From NCBI GenBank assembly GCA_021234155.1, contig JAJEKV010000267.1, positions 399,489-463,488 of the forward strand: a stretch of 64,000 nt of DNA, written 5' to 3'. The position numbers were made by a program, and so were the translations under genes. How positions within the stretch are numbered: the stretch's first letter is position 1; each line of letters begins with the position of its first letter. Below the pieces are notes generated by a model. That model was given only the letters and a program-made list of their open reading frames with translations. It made no database searches and was not told where the DNA came from. This document shows, in pieces, positions 43,791 to 58,017 of the stretch. This DNA comes from Isoetes taiwanensis (Eukaryota; Streptophyta; Lycopodiopsida; Isoetales; Isoetaceae).

Positions 43791-44229
43791 AATTTCTCAT
43801 GTGCTTATTATTATGATAGCCATGATGGATGATAAGGAATATGAAAGGCTTAAGGGAAAAACAGATGGAGACAAAGTAGCATGGCAATGCTATCAGTTAG
43901 ATGAACGATCTGCGAAACGTCTTCTATCCTGGAGCAAGAAGAGAAGGGGAAGGCTGTCAAGGTCGTGGAAGAGTTAGAGGAGGAAGAGAAAGAAGAGGAA
44001 GAAAAACGAGGACGACCCAGTTCTTGTGGGGCCACATTAAGTATGAGCTCCTAACTTCACATAAGGGAAGCTAAACAAGAACGGGTTCTCTATGGACCTT
44101 CCGAGAGTATCTCATTGAAGCTTTTTTGTCCATTGGGAACAACTTTGGGAACTTCACGTTGGAGGTTACATCGGAGAGAAGCTTTGAAGTTAGCAAGGAA
44201 ATGCCGAGGCGCCGTCTCCGGATGATCGA

Positions 44230-44810
44230 GCCAAAATTTTTTTGGACCTCTTCTTTGAGAAAGTACTAGAGGAAGCCCCTAGGGGACCAATCGGAAGTGC
44301 AAAAAATAAAGCTTCTAGCTCTAAGACCGAAATACCTTCAGATTTGCTTAAGGAACGGGAGATTATGAGACGGGCATTGCGTGGCTCCAACATCATGGAT
44401 GACATGGATGAAGGTGCAGATCTCCAAGTACCTATCGACATGCTGTGAACATCCTTGGCCCACGAAAAATATAGACCAGGATGACAATGACAAGGATGAT
44501 GATAATAACAATAATGATGATGAAGCATACTCCAAATCTGAAAGCACTAGCCAGGTTAGCGTAAAGAGTAATGAACTATCAAGCGTAGTTCACACTGTAC
44601 AGATCTCAACTGATGTGGTTTGTGCTTCTAGCAGACCGGAGGCAACTCAGAATAAAGATGCAACGGAAGAAGCGACCACGGGGAATAATGAAGAAGAAAG
44701 GTATCGTGACAATGTTCCTTTTTTTGATATCCATGCATTTTACAAACTACAAGCATATAGAAATCGCGCCTGGCGCGATTTAGAGTTTCCTAGAGCATAT
44801 TGTTAAATTA
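44230..44810 (+). pseudogene. Acidic, Ser-rich linker exons before the E3 HAD domain
   Basis: Two frames joined by a shift near 44440: KEREIMRRALRGSNIMDDMD and then DQDDNDKDDDNNNNDDEAYS followed by a Ser/Thr/Glu-rich tail. The composition matches the disordered linkers before the FCP1-like domains at 13 kb and 57 kb. A CG palindrome (44761-44781) lies near its end. Confidence 0.4.
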
Positions 44811-44894
44811 TGTTGACATGCATCATTAATGAAATCGCGCCTGGCGCGTTTTCGTTTTCCATTTCTTTCATCTCATACGTTATTGTTCTCCTTA

Positions 44895-45480
44895 CAGAAA
44901 TGATTTGGCTTCCCCAAAAGTAACCGGTCTTTGATTTGATTGGTGTGCTATGTAGAACGTTACCTAAAGCAACGTTTGAAAAGTCATGGTATGCGCAACA
45001 ACCATTTGAGACACGTACCAAATATGTTTACCCCCGCCCTTATCTGAAGGAGATGTTGGACCAGGCCTTCAGTCTGTTTCGTTGTGCAATTTGGTCATCT
45101 ATGGAGCATAGAAATATACAGGATGTTTTGAAAGTAGTGCCTGAGCTAAATAGAAATTGGGCGTCCATCTGGGATCAAAGCAAATGTGCTTCATTCACAA
45201 ACCCTAAAGAATAAGCGTGTAAAAAGATATTTGTGAAATGCTTGCGCAACATGATGGATGCCCTAGGTGTTGAGGATAAGGAAGGCATGGTCATGGTGGA
45301 TGATGACGCTCTAAAGTGTTGCTTCAATCAGTCACAGTCATTGAATCCGCCACCCTATCATCCTCAAGATTTTGACAAAGATGACTTCTGCCCGCTTTGT
45401 TAGTGTCCTGCGCAGAAATAGCTTCGGGGAAAAGCGGTCGAAGAGATACAAAACACTATACCTGCAACTTGATCGGACGG
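44895..45480 (+). pseudogene. FCP1-like HAD domain, E3 copy
   Basis: After the acceptor CTCCTTACAG (44895) the frame reads VFDLIGVLCRTLPKATFEKS (motif I; the second acidic position is Ile). Next is YVYPRPYLKEMLDQAF and LFRCAIWSSMEHRNIQDVL (motif II region, about 45080-45130), then WDQSKCASF. After a stop comes MVMVDDDALKCCFNQ (45287-45330; motif III/IV with the DD pair) and NPPPYHPQDFD. This order is characteristic of the NLI-interacting/FCP1 phosphatase domain. The gene is interrupted by at least one stop and one frameshift. It sits near the right end of E3. Confidence 0.72.
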
Positions 45481-45729
45481 AAATTGACACGGACCTTGAG
45501 AAAATCGTTCTAGAAAGGGAACTTTTTATATATATGTATACAGAAATACACTTTCCAAAAAGTTTTGAATATGAAATATACTTTACACGAAAGGTTTTGA
45601 ATATATATTGTGTTCTTATATCAGCATTATTGGTTCTGTGTACGTATTGTTTTTTTATATTATGTGTATGGTTTGCTATACTTGCAATAATTTGTATGTA
45701 TATACTGTCAATAATTTAGGTGTGTATAA

Positions 45730-46371
45730 ATAGGCATGCATGAAATTGGCAAACCATCCACGGTCTCCGCCGCTTGTTATTATGGCACATTCTATTACCT
45801 GCAAGATGAACCATGCGGACCTCTACAGGTGCCGCGAGCTAGAAATAGAACTTCAGGACTGGCTTGATGTCGTTGCTATGAATCCCGTCCGCTTCTATCC
45901 TGATCCCTTTGATGTTGTAATCCATCTTATATGGAATCCGAGCATGGTTTGTTCATGATCGATGGGGATCGTGGACCGCTGCGGCGCTGACGACGATGAA
46001 TCGGATTAGTTTTTTAAGTTTATGTTCTATTATAATGCATTATTTATGCCAAGCAAATCGCGCCACGCGCGATTTGAACCATAAAAATCTCTGTTTTATA
46101 GCAACTTGCTTGCTTTATTATTTAAAGCATTACAATTTCAATGTTTAGATTTCGTTGTCGTCCCCGTGAATGTGCGAATTAATAAGCAATTTCCTGCTTT
46201 TTTCTATTGCTAACATTCTGTCATAATATGGGTCATTTGCATCGAATATTTGAATGCCTTTGTATTTTAACATAAAATGCATCTTCCTAGCCCGAAAATG
46301 TACACAGTGCAAAAGTGTGGTTAATTCAATATAATGGTCAATAAAATGCTTATACGGCGCGATTTTGGAAT
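45730..46371. other. Right subterminal region of E3
   Basis: A short forward frame (45740-45958) has no recognised domain. A CG palindrome CAAATCGCGCC-A-CGCGCGATTTG is at 46054-46076 and a half-palindrome GGCGCGATTTT at 46355-46365, just inside the right inverted repeat. Confidence 0.45.
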
Positions 46372-46403
46372 AGACATAATCCCAATTTAATTGAATGATG
46401 GTT
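46372..46403 (-). repeat. Right terminal inverted repeat of E3
   Basis: Perfect 32-base reverse complement of 22992-23023; LINE sequence resumes after the AAAA duplication that follows. Confidence 0.95.
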
Positions 46404-49290
<2,887 letters not shown>

Positions 49291-49299
49291 ATCTAATTG

Positions 49300-49825
49300 A
49301 ACAAAAGTTGATAATTTGCATTTATTGTACATCATAGAATAAATCTTCACACATTCTATATTCTTTCATTCATATGATTCTAGACTATTTGTTGAAATTA
49401 CAAATCATGGTGATACCCTCGGCACCATGTGTAACTGCCAAGTTCCTGCAAACATCAAATCAAACCAATGCCTTATCCATTTTTATGGTGCTTGAAATGG
49501 TAAACTGCACATGTTTTTGAATGTCCAATCTAGGTTTTGATAACTTTTATGCTAGGATAATGTGAACATTCTACAAAAAAAGGTGGGAAAAAAAAATCAT
49601 CAAAAGGAGCAAATGGAGGGCCGGGCGAGTTTAGACTTGGATTCAATTTTTTGTTGAGGAAGATGTTTAATAGACAAGTTATTAGTGAAACAAATATTGA
49701 AACTAGAGATCTATATATTAAAATGCTGGATTAAAATGATGAAAAGCAATATGTTAGCCATATGCATTTGGACTTGATTAGATTAGCATCGATCCGAGCC
49801 CTCGGATCGCCATTCTGGGAAGGGA
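49300..49825. other. Unique-looking A/T-rich DNA, no gene
   Basis: No recognisable coding sequence or repeat. Confidence 0.4.
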
Positions 49826-49833
49826 CGAGCTAT

Positions 49834-49842
49834 TATATAAGG
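49834..49842 (+). promoter_or_regulatory. TATA box (TATATAAGG) of a possible transcript
   Basis: TATATAAGG is followed 20-30 bases later by a G/C-richer, pyrimidine-rich stretch (CTTCTCACAGCAGCACCTC) typical of a plant 5' leader. Downstream are several strong splice donors (TTGG|GTAAGT at 50693, GCAG|GTAAGG at 52514 and 52684, AAG|GTAAGT at about 52973) and the FCP1-like gene from 55.5 kb. Whether these belong to one transcript cannot be told. Confidence 0.4.
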
Positions 49843-50345
49843 CCACTTCCCTTTTGGGACCGGTTAGCGGCGTCTTCTCACAGCAGCACCTCTTCCATTC
49901 TCGTTGCTTTTTCCTCCCTGTCTTTCTTATATTTCTTCTAGCCTCATCTTCGCAGTTCCCTCGTTTTCCTTCTAACCTCATATTGCAGCTCTTATCATAC
50001 ACCATCACCCACTTATGGCATGATCCAGCTCCTATATTACAGTTTTTGGCTCATCCGCCTCCTCGATTTGGTAGCTTGCAAGGTCTCGCTTATGAGGTAT
50101 GGTTCTTTTTTCTTCATTCTAGGTATAGCTTGCCAGGTGTACATGCCAATCGTCTTGTAACTTCTGGGGGAGGTATGTTCATGCAAATAGCTATGTTATA
50201 TAGAGGGAGATCTGGTGAAATATTGATGGTTTTTAGTCAAGTTGCATGGTGTGATATGGATTTTACTTTCAACGCTCTGTTAAAAAATTCCTTTCTGATC
50301 ACTGTTTTGTGCATTTGGAGTGGCAATTTTTTTGTCAGGAATCTA

Positions 50346-50472
50346 CAAGAGGATCGGTTTTACATAGGGATACATGAATTGTTGAATTCCTTACATGTGC
50401 CCTCTTCTTACAGGAGGAGGATCAGTTTTACACAGGGAATGCATGCATTGGTGATTTCCTTACATGTGACCT
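50346..50472. repeat. Tandem duplication, unit about 66 bases
   Basis: 'aagaggatcggttttacatagg...ttccttacatgtg' is followed directly by a second copy with about 15% differences. Confidence 0.85.
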
Positions 50473-50550
50473 CCCTGGCTTGTTCGCGAGGTCTTGAGTC
50501 CTCATAACAGTCATCCTTCCAAGCAATAGACTTAGTTTGGAATTGTTAAT

Positions 50551-51003
50551 TCACTTATGCAGGAGCAAGCTTAGCCTCGTAGTGTTAATCCAGCGCATGC
50601 AAGGGCGCCCAGATCGGTCCTTCCTTTTTCTCTCACGCTTTTTAGAAACGGCCGATCTCTGGGTACTATCGGAATTGGTCCATTGGTTTTTGGGTAAGTT
50701 TCCATCTGTTCCCTCTATCTCTTGGTCTAGCGTATTCCTAGATCCAATTTCGACCATATAAGTGGCCCTGTTCCTTGACTTCTTTTTTGCCTCACTGATT
50801 CTGACCCTTCGGCTACTACTGACTGTCAACAATTCAATCGATGGAGGTCTTCCAAGCAACGGCAGTATGTTTGCAAGCTTCCGGTATGTTTCTCCGGCCT
50901 TTAGGGACTCAATCAAATTTCCCATCCATTCTACAAGTACATGTCCAGAACCCTTCATGACGAATTTTGGAGCTTGAATTTGGTTCTTCCAGTCACTGGC
51001 CAT
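50551..51003 (-). other. Open reverse frame of 150 residues, unrecognised
   Basis: Basic, Ser-rich polypeptide starting MASDWKNQIQAPKFVMKGSG with a KKRERKRKDRSGR stretch. It could be an exon of a reverse-strand gene, but the forward strand of the same region has splice donors. No domain is recognised, so I do not call it a gene. Confidence 0.2.
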
Positions 51004-51811
51004 TCACCATGGCATCCGTGCTCGTTCCAACGCCATTCTAGGGCTCTAGTTACATGTTCCAACGGCCAGAATCTTCTTTCTTTTTGCAATCCGGTATGCT
51101 ACACACATTGATTTATTGCCTCACGGTTATCTTTCTTGATCTCATTTTAGCGCATAGACTCTACCATTTTCCAAAATGGGATCCCTTCCAACGATTTGTT
51201 ACGCCCATTGTGCGCACAACATATAAAGCTGGTCGACGATTCCGCCTCGGGAAGAAAGAGGCACAACAATTCCGCTCAAGCGGTCACTGCGGTAAAAATC
51301 AATCAGAACTCGGTTGCCATGTTGTGGCGGCATGGAATATGTAATGTGATTCGAGACCCACTCCGGCTACCGCCCGGTCGGCGGAACCCCGGAATCTGCT
51401 TCCCACATTCCATACCGCCATACATCCTTTCCTAACACAAATTGTTTTGCCCATTACTTTAGGTCTGTGTACACAGTCAATTGCATCCAGCTCAAATCCA
51501 CATCCCATTCTTTTCCTATTCTCTACCAGTTCTATGTCAGCATGTGCTCAGAGCTTTGGATCTACCTGAGTTTGTCGCTCAGATACTTTTCTTCTGGCCC
51601 CTTTTCCATTATACACTCTATCCTTCCTGTCCAGCATTCTCAGACCCCTTTCCTGACCAGCTCTCTCAGACCCATTGCCTTGCTTCTTCGCAGTCTATCC
51701 TACCATTTCCACGGGCGACCTCTCTATACAGGTTCATAGGGGCGCATTCACCGGATCATATATGCTAAACTAGGCAGGTTGGTCATAGCAATCGAAGAAA
51801 TTTATTTGATT

Positions 51812-51990
51812 CGTCTGGTTTTTTACATTGGCATTCTATTTCACATGTTTGCAACTTGATTGTCCCCGAAAGCGATCCCGCCAATCTCCTTCTATGCTTC
51901 TGTTGTCTGGTTTTTTACATTGGCATGTTTGCAACTTGATTGTCCCTGGAAAGCAGATCCGCCAATCTCCTTCTATGCTACATTCGAAGC
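51812..51990. repeat. Tandem duplication, unit about 92 bases
   Basis: 'tctggttttttacattggca...gtttgcaacttgattgtccc...gccaatctccttctatgct' occurs twice in direct succession (from 51817 and from 51907); the first copy has an extra 'ttctatttcac'. Confidence 0.88.
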
Positions 51991-52046
51991 TTCTCGATTT
52001 TTGTTTTTGGTGGGAACGTTTTACGGCATGACATGAGGCGGCGGAT

Positions 52047-52254
52047 TCACTGGGTTTCGGCATCGGTCGCTGCGGGTAGGAGCTCCTGGGTCACAGATCC
52101 GCCATGCAACATCTGGTTGGTTGAATCCAGCATTCTTGCTCCCATCTCTTTCTGAGCCTGCCTCATCGAAGCTGCTTCCGGTGAAAGAAAACCTCTTCTA
52201 TAGTTCTCCATGACCCTTTTTGCTTCTAACATAACCATAGTTGGGACCGACCTA
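52047..52254 (-). other. Possible terminal exon on the reverse strand
   Basis: The reverse frame after the acceptor TTTAATTTGTAG (about 52255) reads SVPTMVMLEAKRVMENYRRG, then LSPEAASMRQAQKEMGARML and NQMLHGGSVTQELLP to a stop at 52047. It is amphipathic and protein-like, but no family is recognised and no convincing upstream exon was found. Confidence 0.3.
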
Positions 52255-52435
52255 CAAATTAAAATAAAATACGAGCCGTTTGGGCCTAGGTCGGAGTCGG
52301 GCCTAATCCGACCAAGGTCGGGACGCGCGTATAAAAACCTAAAAAAAATTTTTTTGCCCCTTTTTATCTGTTGCATCGAGTAGGCGCTGAATAGCTGGAA
52401 CATACCATTTTCGATCAGATTTGGGCAGCAGAATT

Positions 52436-52775
52436 CTTTCCTGAGTCTTTCCACTCTCGGTTTCAATGGATGCAACGCAGGACATAGCCAAATCGAGCTG
52501 CAGGTAAGGTTTCTTCCACATATTTTTTCGTTTATAGGCTGGGAGCGTAATGTAAAATATGTTTCGATGCTTGTTTGGCAGTAAAGATGCCAGCTGATCT
52601 TAGTTCTTTCCTGAGTCTTTCCACTCTCGGTTTCAATGGACGCAACGCAGGCCATAGCCAAATCGAGCTGCAGGTAAGGTTTCTTCCACATATTTTTCCG
52701 TTTATTGGCTGGGAGCGTAATGTAAAATATGTTTCAATGCTTGTTTGGCAGTAAAGATGCCAGCTAATCTTAGTT
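52436..52775. repeat. 170-base tandem duplication containing a splice donor
   Basis: Two direct copies (52436-52605 and 52606-52775) about 96% alike. Each contains ATG-GA-(T/C)-GCAACGCAGG followed by ATAGCCAAATCGAGCTGCAG and a strong donor GTAAGG. A candidate short exon is therefore duplicated together with its donor. Confidence 0.9.
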
Positions 52776-52779
52776 CTCA

Positions 52780-55030
52780 GCTAAAACAGCACCAGCAGAT
52801 CTTAGTTCTCAGTAAAACAGTCTAAGCATGTAATATTTCGGCCATTTTTCTGTCTTAGGCTGTTTCATTCAAACGCCCAGGTCTGCTTTTTAATTCTTTC
52901 CCATATTTTATGTTACTAAAATTCTTGTTCCAGACGTCTTTGTCAGGGATTCTATGTTAATGCGCTGGTAAGGTAAGTGAATCAATAATCTACGTTTGGC
53001 TACATGTTTTGCAGAAATAGTTTTGAGGCCATTCTTGCACTTCTGTATTACATCTAATTCCATCTTATGGCTGTTTTCAGTTGGCCAACAAATTCTTGGC
53101 AGCCAACTATATGCAAAGCTAAATATATGGATCTGTGGCGTGGTTCTGACTAGAAAGGTAATCACTGTCTGAGAGTTTCATGCTTGATCATAGTCTCACT
53201 GCCTTTTGTTCATGCGCTTATACTGTTTACACATATAGACAGACTATTGCCATGAATGAAACTGCTGAGTTAGATGATTTGTTCAATAATTATATTTGTG
53301 CTGGGTCTATTAATCACAGAAATTTACTCTCATATTTTAGATTGTGTAAAACATAAGCAGTGGACACTATTTGCAAGGTGCTAACTCAAGCAGACCAAGA
53401 TACTTGATCGCCAATGTTTCTGCTCTAGAAATTAAGCTTGAATCAATGGATTGGAAAAGGTAATTTAAGAATTGAGTAGTGGGTCAAAGCACAATATAGT
53501 GTCTCAAAAAAGTCGAATTTCTAACTACAAAAATAGTTAAAAACGTAGTGGGTTTGTTAGGTTGTATTTTGAATTTTGCGAAAATTAAGGGGAAAACGAG
53601 GGATTCGGTTCGGGAGGAAATAGCAAGAAACGAGAATGGGAGGAATTTTCCTTTCCGACTCTCTAGCTCTCCTTTGCCGCGGTTTACCTCATTTCGGTCT
53701 TTCTAGCTCTCTTCATAAGCATACTTTGTTGCAAGGTATGCACGCTTCTCGGGTTTCTCTTTCGCCATGGCAAAATGGCATCGTGATAAAAGCTCAATTA
53801 ATTTCTTTATTTGCGTGTATATTTGCTCAATTTATATGACCTTTTGTTAGCTCTACTCTACCATTTTGATTTCTTGCTTTTGCAACATTTGCATACATCT
53901 CCATGCTTCTCAACAGAACCTTTAGACCAATTAATATTTCTTGTTATTTGTCCTTCTTATATTGCCATTGTATTTCATGTTATAATGTTATGTTATATAT
54001 TGAACATTTCGGCCTCTCTAGCTCTCCACCGAATCAAACACTTGAAGAAAAGTATGTACTCATCTCAATTTTCTGTTTTGCCATCATGTATGTTACAGGT
54101 AGTTTCATTCTTTGTGGAAGATGCAATACTAAGAAGAATGGGAATTTAGAATGGGAAAGTAATCTGACAAAATGGCATCGTATAAAACTTCCTACATTTT
54201 TATTTCTTCCTTTAGATTTTATGTGATAGATGTAAGACTTTAATCATGGTAAGCCTGAACCCTTAAGGTTGTGATTTGATTTCGAGAAAGGGAGACAGTC
54301 GAGTTTGATAATTTGTTGTGATAGGCAATAGATGGAGTCTTTTATAGATAGGCAATAGATGCACCTCTTAGACCATAGTATTTCTTTTGTCCTTATATTG
54401 CAATTGTATTTTATGATGCTAGAAATCTAATGTAAAGTTGCATTAAAGGTCATCGACTTGTGATCTCATGGAAGCGGTTCCAAATCATGCGATTCCGATT
54501 TGAGTGACAAAGGCTTTACCTATAAAGAGTTGTATAGATCGGAAGGCATGTTGATGATAATGAGATGCGAAGCCGTGGGGGTCGAAAAAGGTAAATGGAA
54601 AGGCTTATTCTGAGTTCAAATTATTAAAGGAAAACAAGAAGGAAGAATTCTTGTCATTATACAAAAAAATACACAGTCGAACCAAGGTTTTAGGAGGGGC
54701 GGTACCCCAAGCACTAGCAATGGCATTTACATTACATTGTAATGGGCGTGAAATAAATTTGGATGAGCTTCTATGAGCATGCAAAATCAGCTTCAAAAAG
54801 TAGAGCACTTGCAAACAATGTGGATGATGAGCTAGAAAGTGGCACCGTAAAGCGTTACTCCTCGATGGGTTTGTCTCCATCGCGACCACGGGGTTCCTCA
54901 TAAGTTAACTTCACAAAACCTTGGTAGCTCCAACGTGACGAATGATGCCAATTATGCAACAGAAAATCCAGGTATTATTCAACTCTAGTTTTTTATATTC
55001 ATTTATTCTCTTAGCTCCATTGTCATAGTA
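52780..55030. other. Leader/intron-like region upstream of the FCP1-like gene
   Basis: Several donor-like sites on the forward strand (52973, 53158, 53457). Two related short segments (CATTTCGGTCTTTCTAGCTC at 53679 and CATTTCGGCCTCTCTAGCTC at 54004) look like duplicated leader exons. A segment ending NDANYATENP at donor CCAG|GTATTA (54971) may be the first coding exon. No complete reading was derived. Confidence 0.35.
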
Positions 55031-55039
55031 ATTCTTAGT

Positions 55040-55460
55040 CTGATTTTAAGTGTAAGTCTAATTAAGTCTTAATCTAAGTCTAAGTCTGTCTAACTCTAAG
55101 TCTGTCTAAGTCTAAATTAGTCTAATTCTGTCTAAGTCTATGTAAGTCTAAGTCGGGTCTAACTTTCTGTCTAAGTGTCTTAGTGGGAGTGGGTCTAATT
55201 GCCTAAGTCTGCCCAAGTCTAAGTCGGGTCTAGTCTAGTGCATCTAAGTCTAAGTCAGTCTAAGTCTATCTAAGTCTAAGTGTAAGTCTGTCTAAGTATG
55301 TCTTAGTCTAAGTTAGTGTAAGTCTAAGTCAGTCTAAATCAGCATCTAAGTCAGCCTGTCTAAGTCTGTCTAAGTCTAAGTCAGTCTAAGTCAGTCATTC
55401 TGTCTAAGTGTAAGTCTAATTCTAAGTCTAAGTCTGTCTAAGTCTGTCTTGAAGTTATGT
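55040..55460. repeat. TCTAAG/TCTGTCTAAG minisatellite
   Basis: About 420 bases made almost only of GTCTAA, TCTAAGTC and TGTCTAAG words in irregular order. It lies in an intron position directly before the exon at 55533. Confidence 0.95.
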
Positions 55461-55532
55461 TTGTAATCTAATTCAATCTGAGTTTCATTAAATTAGTTAT
55501 GTTTTTAATCTAATTATCTTCTTGCATTATAG

Positions 55533-57986
55533 AAATGTCAAGGATCTTGAAGGAATGGATTGCAAATCACGAGAACATGATGTCACAAAACCGACACTTG
55601 AACCGCGAATCGCATGATGATAAGTGCTTTGACATAAGAGAAAATATGAAAGATCTAGAAGTTAAACAGGTTCGTTTGACCAATGAAATAAAATAGTATC
55701 GTGATTTGATAACACAGCTATCAAGTGCAGCAAAGGAAGGTGTTGAGGCAGTCATTGACCTTCAAATCAGGGAACTTGAAGAGGTGCAGTTAGCTTTGAG
55801 TCAAGCATCAAAAGACTTGTCAATCTCAAAATTTGTAGAGATGCGAGCTGGAGCAGGTTGAACAACTTGAGGCCCGCCTTTCTGAGGCTTTTTTTTCGCC
55901 AAATTATGTCCGACCATTTCGTAAGTCCCTCTTTGCCACAAACGCTTGTTCTTGGTGCTAGCGTAAAATGAATATTCAATCAATTTGAAGGAAACATGCC
56001 CATTTTGTGAAAGATCACTCAATACTAGTGAGATGTTTCTACCCGGTCATAATTGTTGAGTGCAAAGCATGCATATCATGTCACATCTTTGCCTAGCGCA
56101 TTTCAGGTAGCATCTTCCCATCTATAATTTTTTAAATTTGTAGGATTATCTAACATAGTTTTTCTTGTGTAGTGGCACTACGATGTGTTGCGATAGCGGT
56201 TGTGGACATAGCATGTCAGACAATTGGTTGTTTTTTCTTGGTTTAAAGAAGCATCATGGGACCAAGATTAATATGATAGCATATTCGAATGGTTGGTCTA
56301 TATGCATTTTTTTTTTCATCTTCATAGTATGTTTTTAATGATTCTTTGGTTTGATATTGGAACGTAAAATTTGCCTTCAAAAGGCATTGGCTCCACTCCA
56401 GCATCCTTATCATTTATCAAAGAGCATAAGCTTGTGCCTAGACGTTTGAGCAGAGCTTTAACAACTACCGAGGATGTGCATGTGATCAATGATGTTTCTG
56501 AAGACGAAGAAATTGACAACAATGATGGTAAGTGAAGTCATTCCTAGATTGCTAGTAATGATTGTTGGTTCCTACATTCCAAGATTCATGTCTTTTGATT
56601 GCTAGTTTTTAATTTATGTATGATATAGATATTCAAGGCCACTCATGACAATGTTATTTTTTTATTTATGTATGATCCAGCTATTCAAGGCCACTCATCA
56701 AAGATAGGTACTACTGTAGAAGTTGAAGGTAACAACAAAGAATTAATTTTTCATGAAGAGAATGAGCCAAAGACGACGATGATTTCGCCAGGTAATACAT
56801 GCTTTCTGCAGAGGGAAAATATTTGTTATTACATATTATCAATTTTTGTAATGCTTGTAGGGTTAAAGAGACTGCAAGATGGGAAAGATATGAGTGACAC
56901 CGCTTCATCACCTTTTGGAAAGAAACTGAATGTGGGCAGTCCGCTTCTTGACAATGGGAAGGCTACTTTGTCTCAATCAAAGTTTGATGGTGTAGCAGAG
57001 GATAATAAGGCCATTGAAACCCATCTGAGTCTTCCAATTTCATCATGTAGTCCAATTGTGAAGACAAAGAAAGAGACATCTCATCGATCACAATCTGAAG
57101 AATCTGTTTCACCTGGTAATTCTTTATTTTTTTTGTATGAAGTGATTATGTTTGTTTATTTGAAAGCATTTTCTTCCAGGAAATAAAAGGGCTTTAATTG
57201 CTGCAACGAGGAAAAGTAAACGCGGTGAAGTTTTTGGCAGTCCTTCCAAGTCCCCATGTACCAAAAGGATAAAGTCGCATAAAAAGCTTTTTGATTTTTG
57301 AGCTAGATGGAGTGTTGATGAAGCTATTTGAAAATACAGAGCCATTGCCAAGTTGTGTCATGGATGGTGCAGAACTTAAGCACCTTAATCACACAAAGAT
57401 AGCTGTATTGCGCCCCAGAGCCAAGGAGCTTCTAGAGTGGTGCATGGAGCACTTCCAGATTGCCATTTGGACAACATTGAGCAGCACTGCAACTAATCTT
57501 ATTCTGAATCAAATGTTTGAAAGAGCTGTTCGAGAAAAATTACAGTTTACATGGTCTTCAGCTAAGTGCACAAATACGGCATTCAAAGTTGAAAGGAAAC
57601 CTGTCTTGTTGAAGGAGTTGAGCAAAGTTTATTCTGAAATAAAGGGAGGTTGGATGGACAAAAATACATTGCTAGTCGATGATATGGCGTACCGTGGTTT
57701 TAAAAACAGTCCACATACAATGGTATGCCCTAATACTTATCAACCATCCAGAAGAGATGGTGACTTCCTATTCGAACATCTAAGACCATGGCTGGAACTA
57801 CTGTTAGAAGCTGAGAATGTAGAAGTGTATCTTCAAGCCAATCCATTAACTAACTTTCTGGATAAGGTTTCGAAGAAAGCCATTGATACTCAAGAAATAC
57901 ATGTGATATCGTTGACATCAATATGGTTTTGTTTAGTGAAATTGTATCATTATAATCTAATGTATTTTCTCACACAAGATAAGTGA
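55533..57986 (+). pseudogene. Coiled-coil plus FCP1-like HAD gene, multi-exon, one frameshift
   Basis: Exons by splice sites and frame: 55533 onwards (MSRILKEWIANHENMMSQ; coiled coil to about 55900 with an in-frame stop at 55695), about 56384-56527, 56681-56791, 56861-57115 and 57180-57986. The middle exons encode an acidic/Ser-rich linker with a basic end (ATRKSKRGEVFGSPS, TKRIKSHKK). The last exon encodes a full FCP1/NLI-type HAD domain: FELDGVLMKLF (motif I, nucleophile position Glu instead of Asp), LEWCMEHFQIAIWTTLSSTA, TLLVDDMAYRGFKN, CPNTYQPSRRDGDF. One extra T in CTTTTT near 57285-57290 shifts the frame between linker and domain. The loss of the nucleophile argues against phosphatase activity. 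Confidence 0.72.
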
Positions 57987-58011
57987 CCAAGTCTTGGCTC
58001 TTGTGTTGAAT

Positions 58012-58017
58012 TAATAA
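58012..58017 (+). terminator. AATAAA polyadenylation signal candidate
   Basis: TTAATAAAATAC lies just after the stop codon of the FCP1-like gene, in a suitable position for 3' end formation. Confidence 0.4.

Larger units (their letters stand above)
22992..46403. mobile_element. E3: large DNA transposon with 32-bp TIRs
   Basis: Bases 22992-23023 (starting AACCATCATTCAATTAAATT) are the exact reverse complement of 46372-46403 over 32 bases. The element spans 23.4 kb, or about 12.6 kb once E4 is removed. It lies inside the endonuclease domain of a LINE whose reading resumes at its right edge, which fixes both ends independently of the repeat. The contents that belong to E3 proper are a reverse-strand GHTHED-type transposase-like gene near the left end, forward exons interrupted by E4, and a forward FCP1-like gene near the right end. 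The 4-base duplication excludes hAT, Mutator and CACTA. Superfamilies with 4-base duplications, such as Sola or Ginger, are candidates, but assignment is open. Confidence 0.85.

Noticed and set aside
22992-46403. Polinton/Maverick or integrated giant-virus segment
   Set aside because: Size and nesting suggested it, but no DNA polymerase B, integrase, packaging ATPase or capsid-like reading was seen, and the target duplication is 4 rather than 6 bases.
49854-50507. 217-residue forward ORF with hydrophobic N-terminus
   Set aside because: Lies in a leader-like region with splice donors and a tandem duplication; its composition (H, F, S, L rich) looks like chance translation and no domain is recognised.
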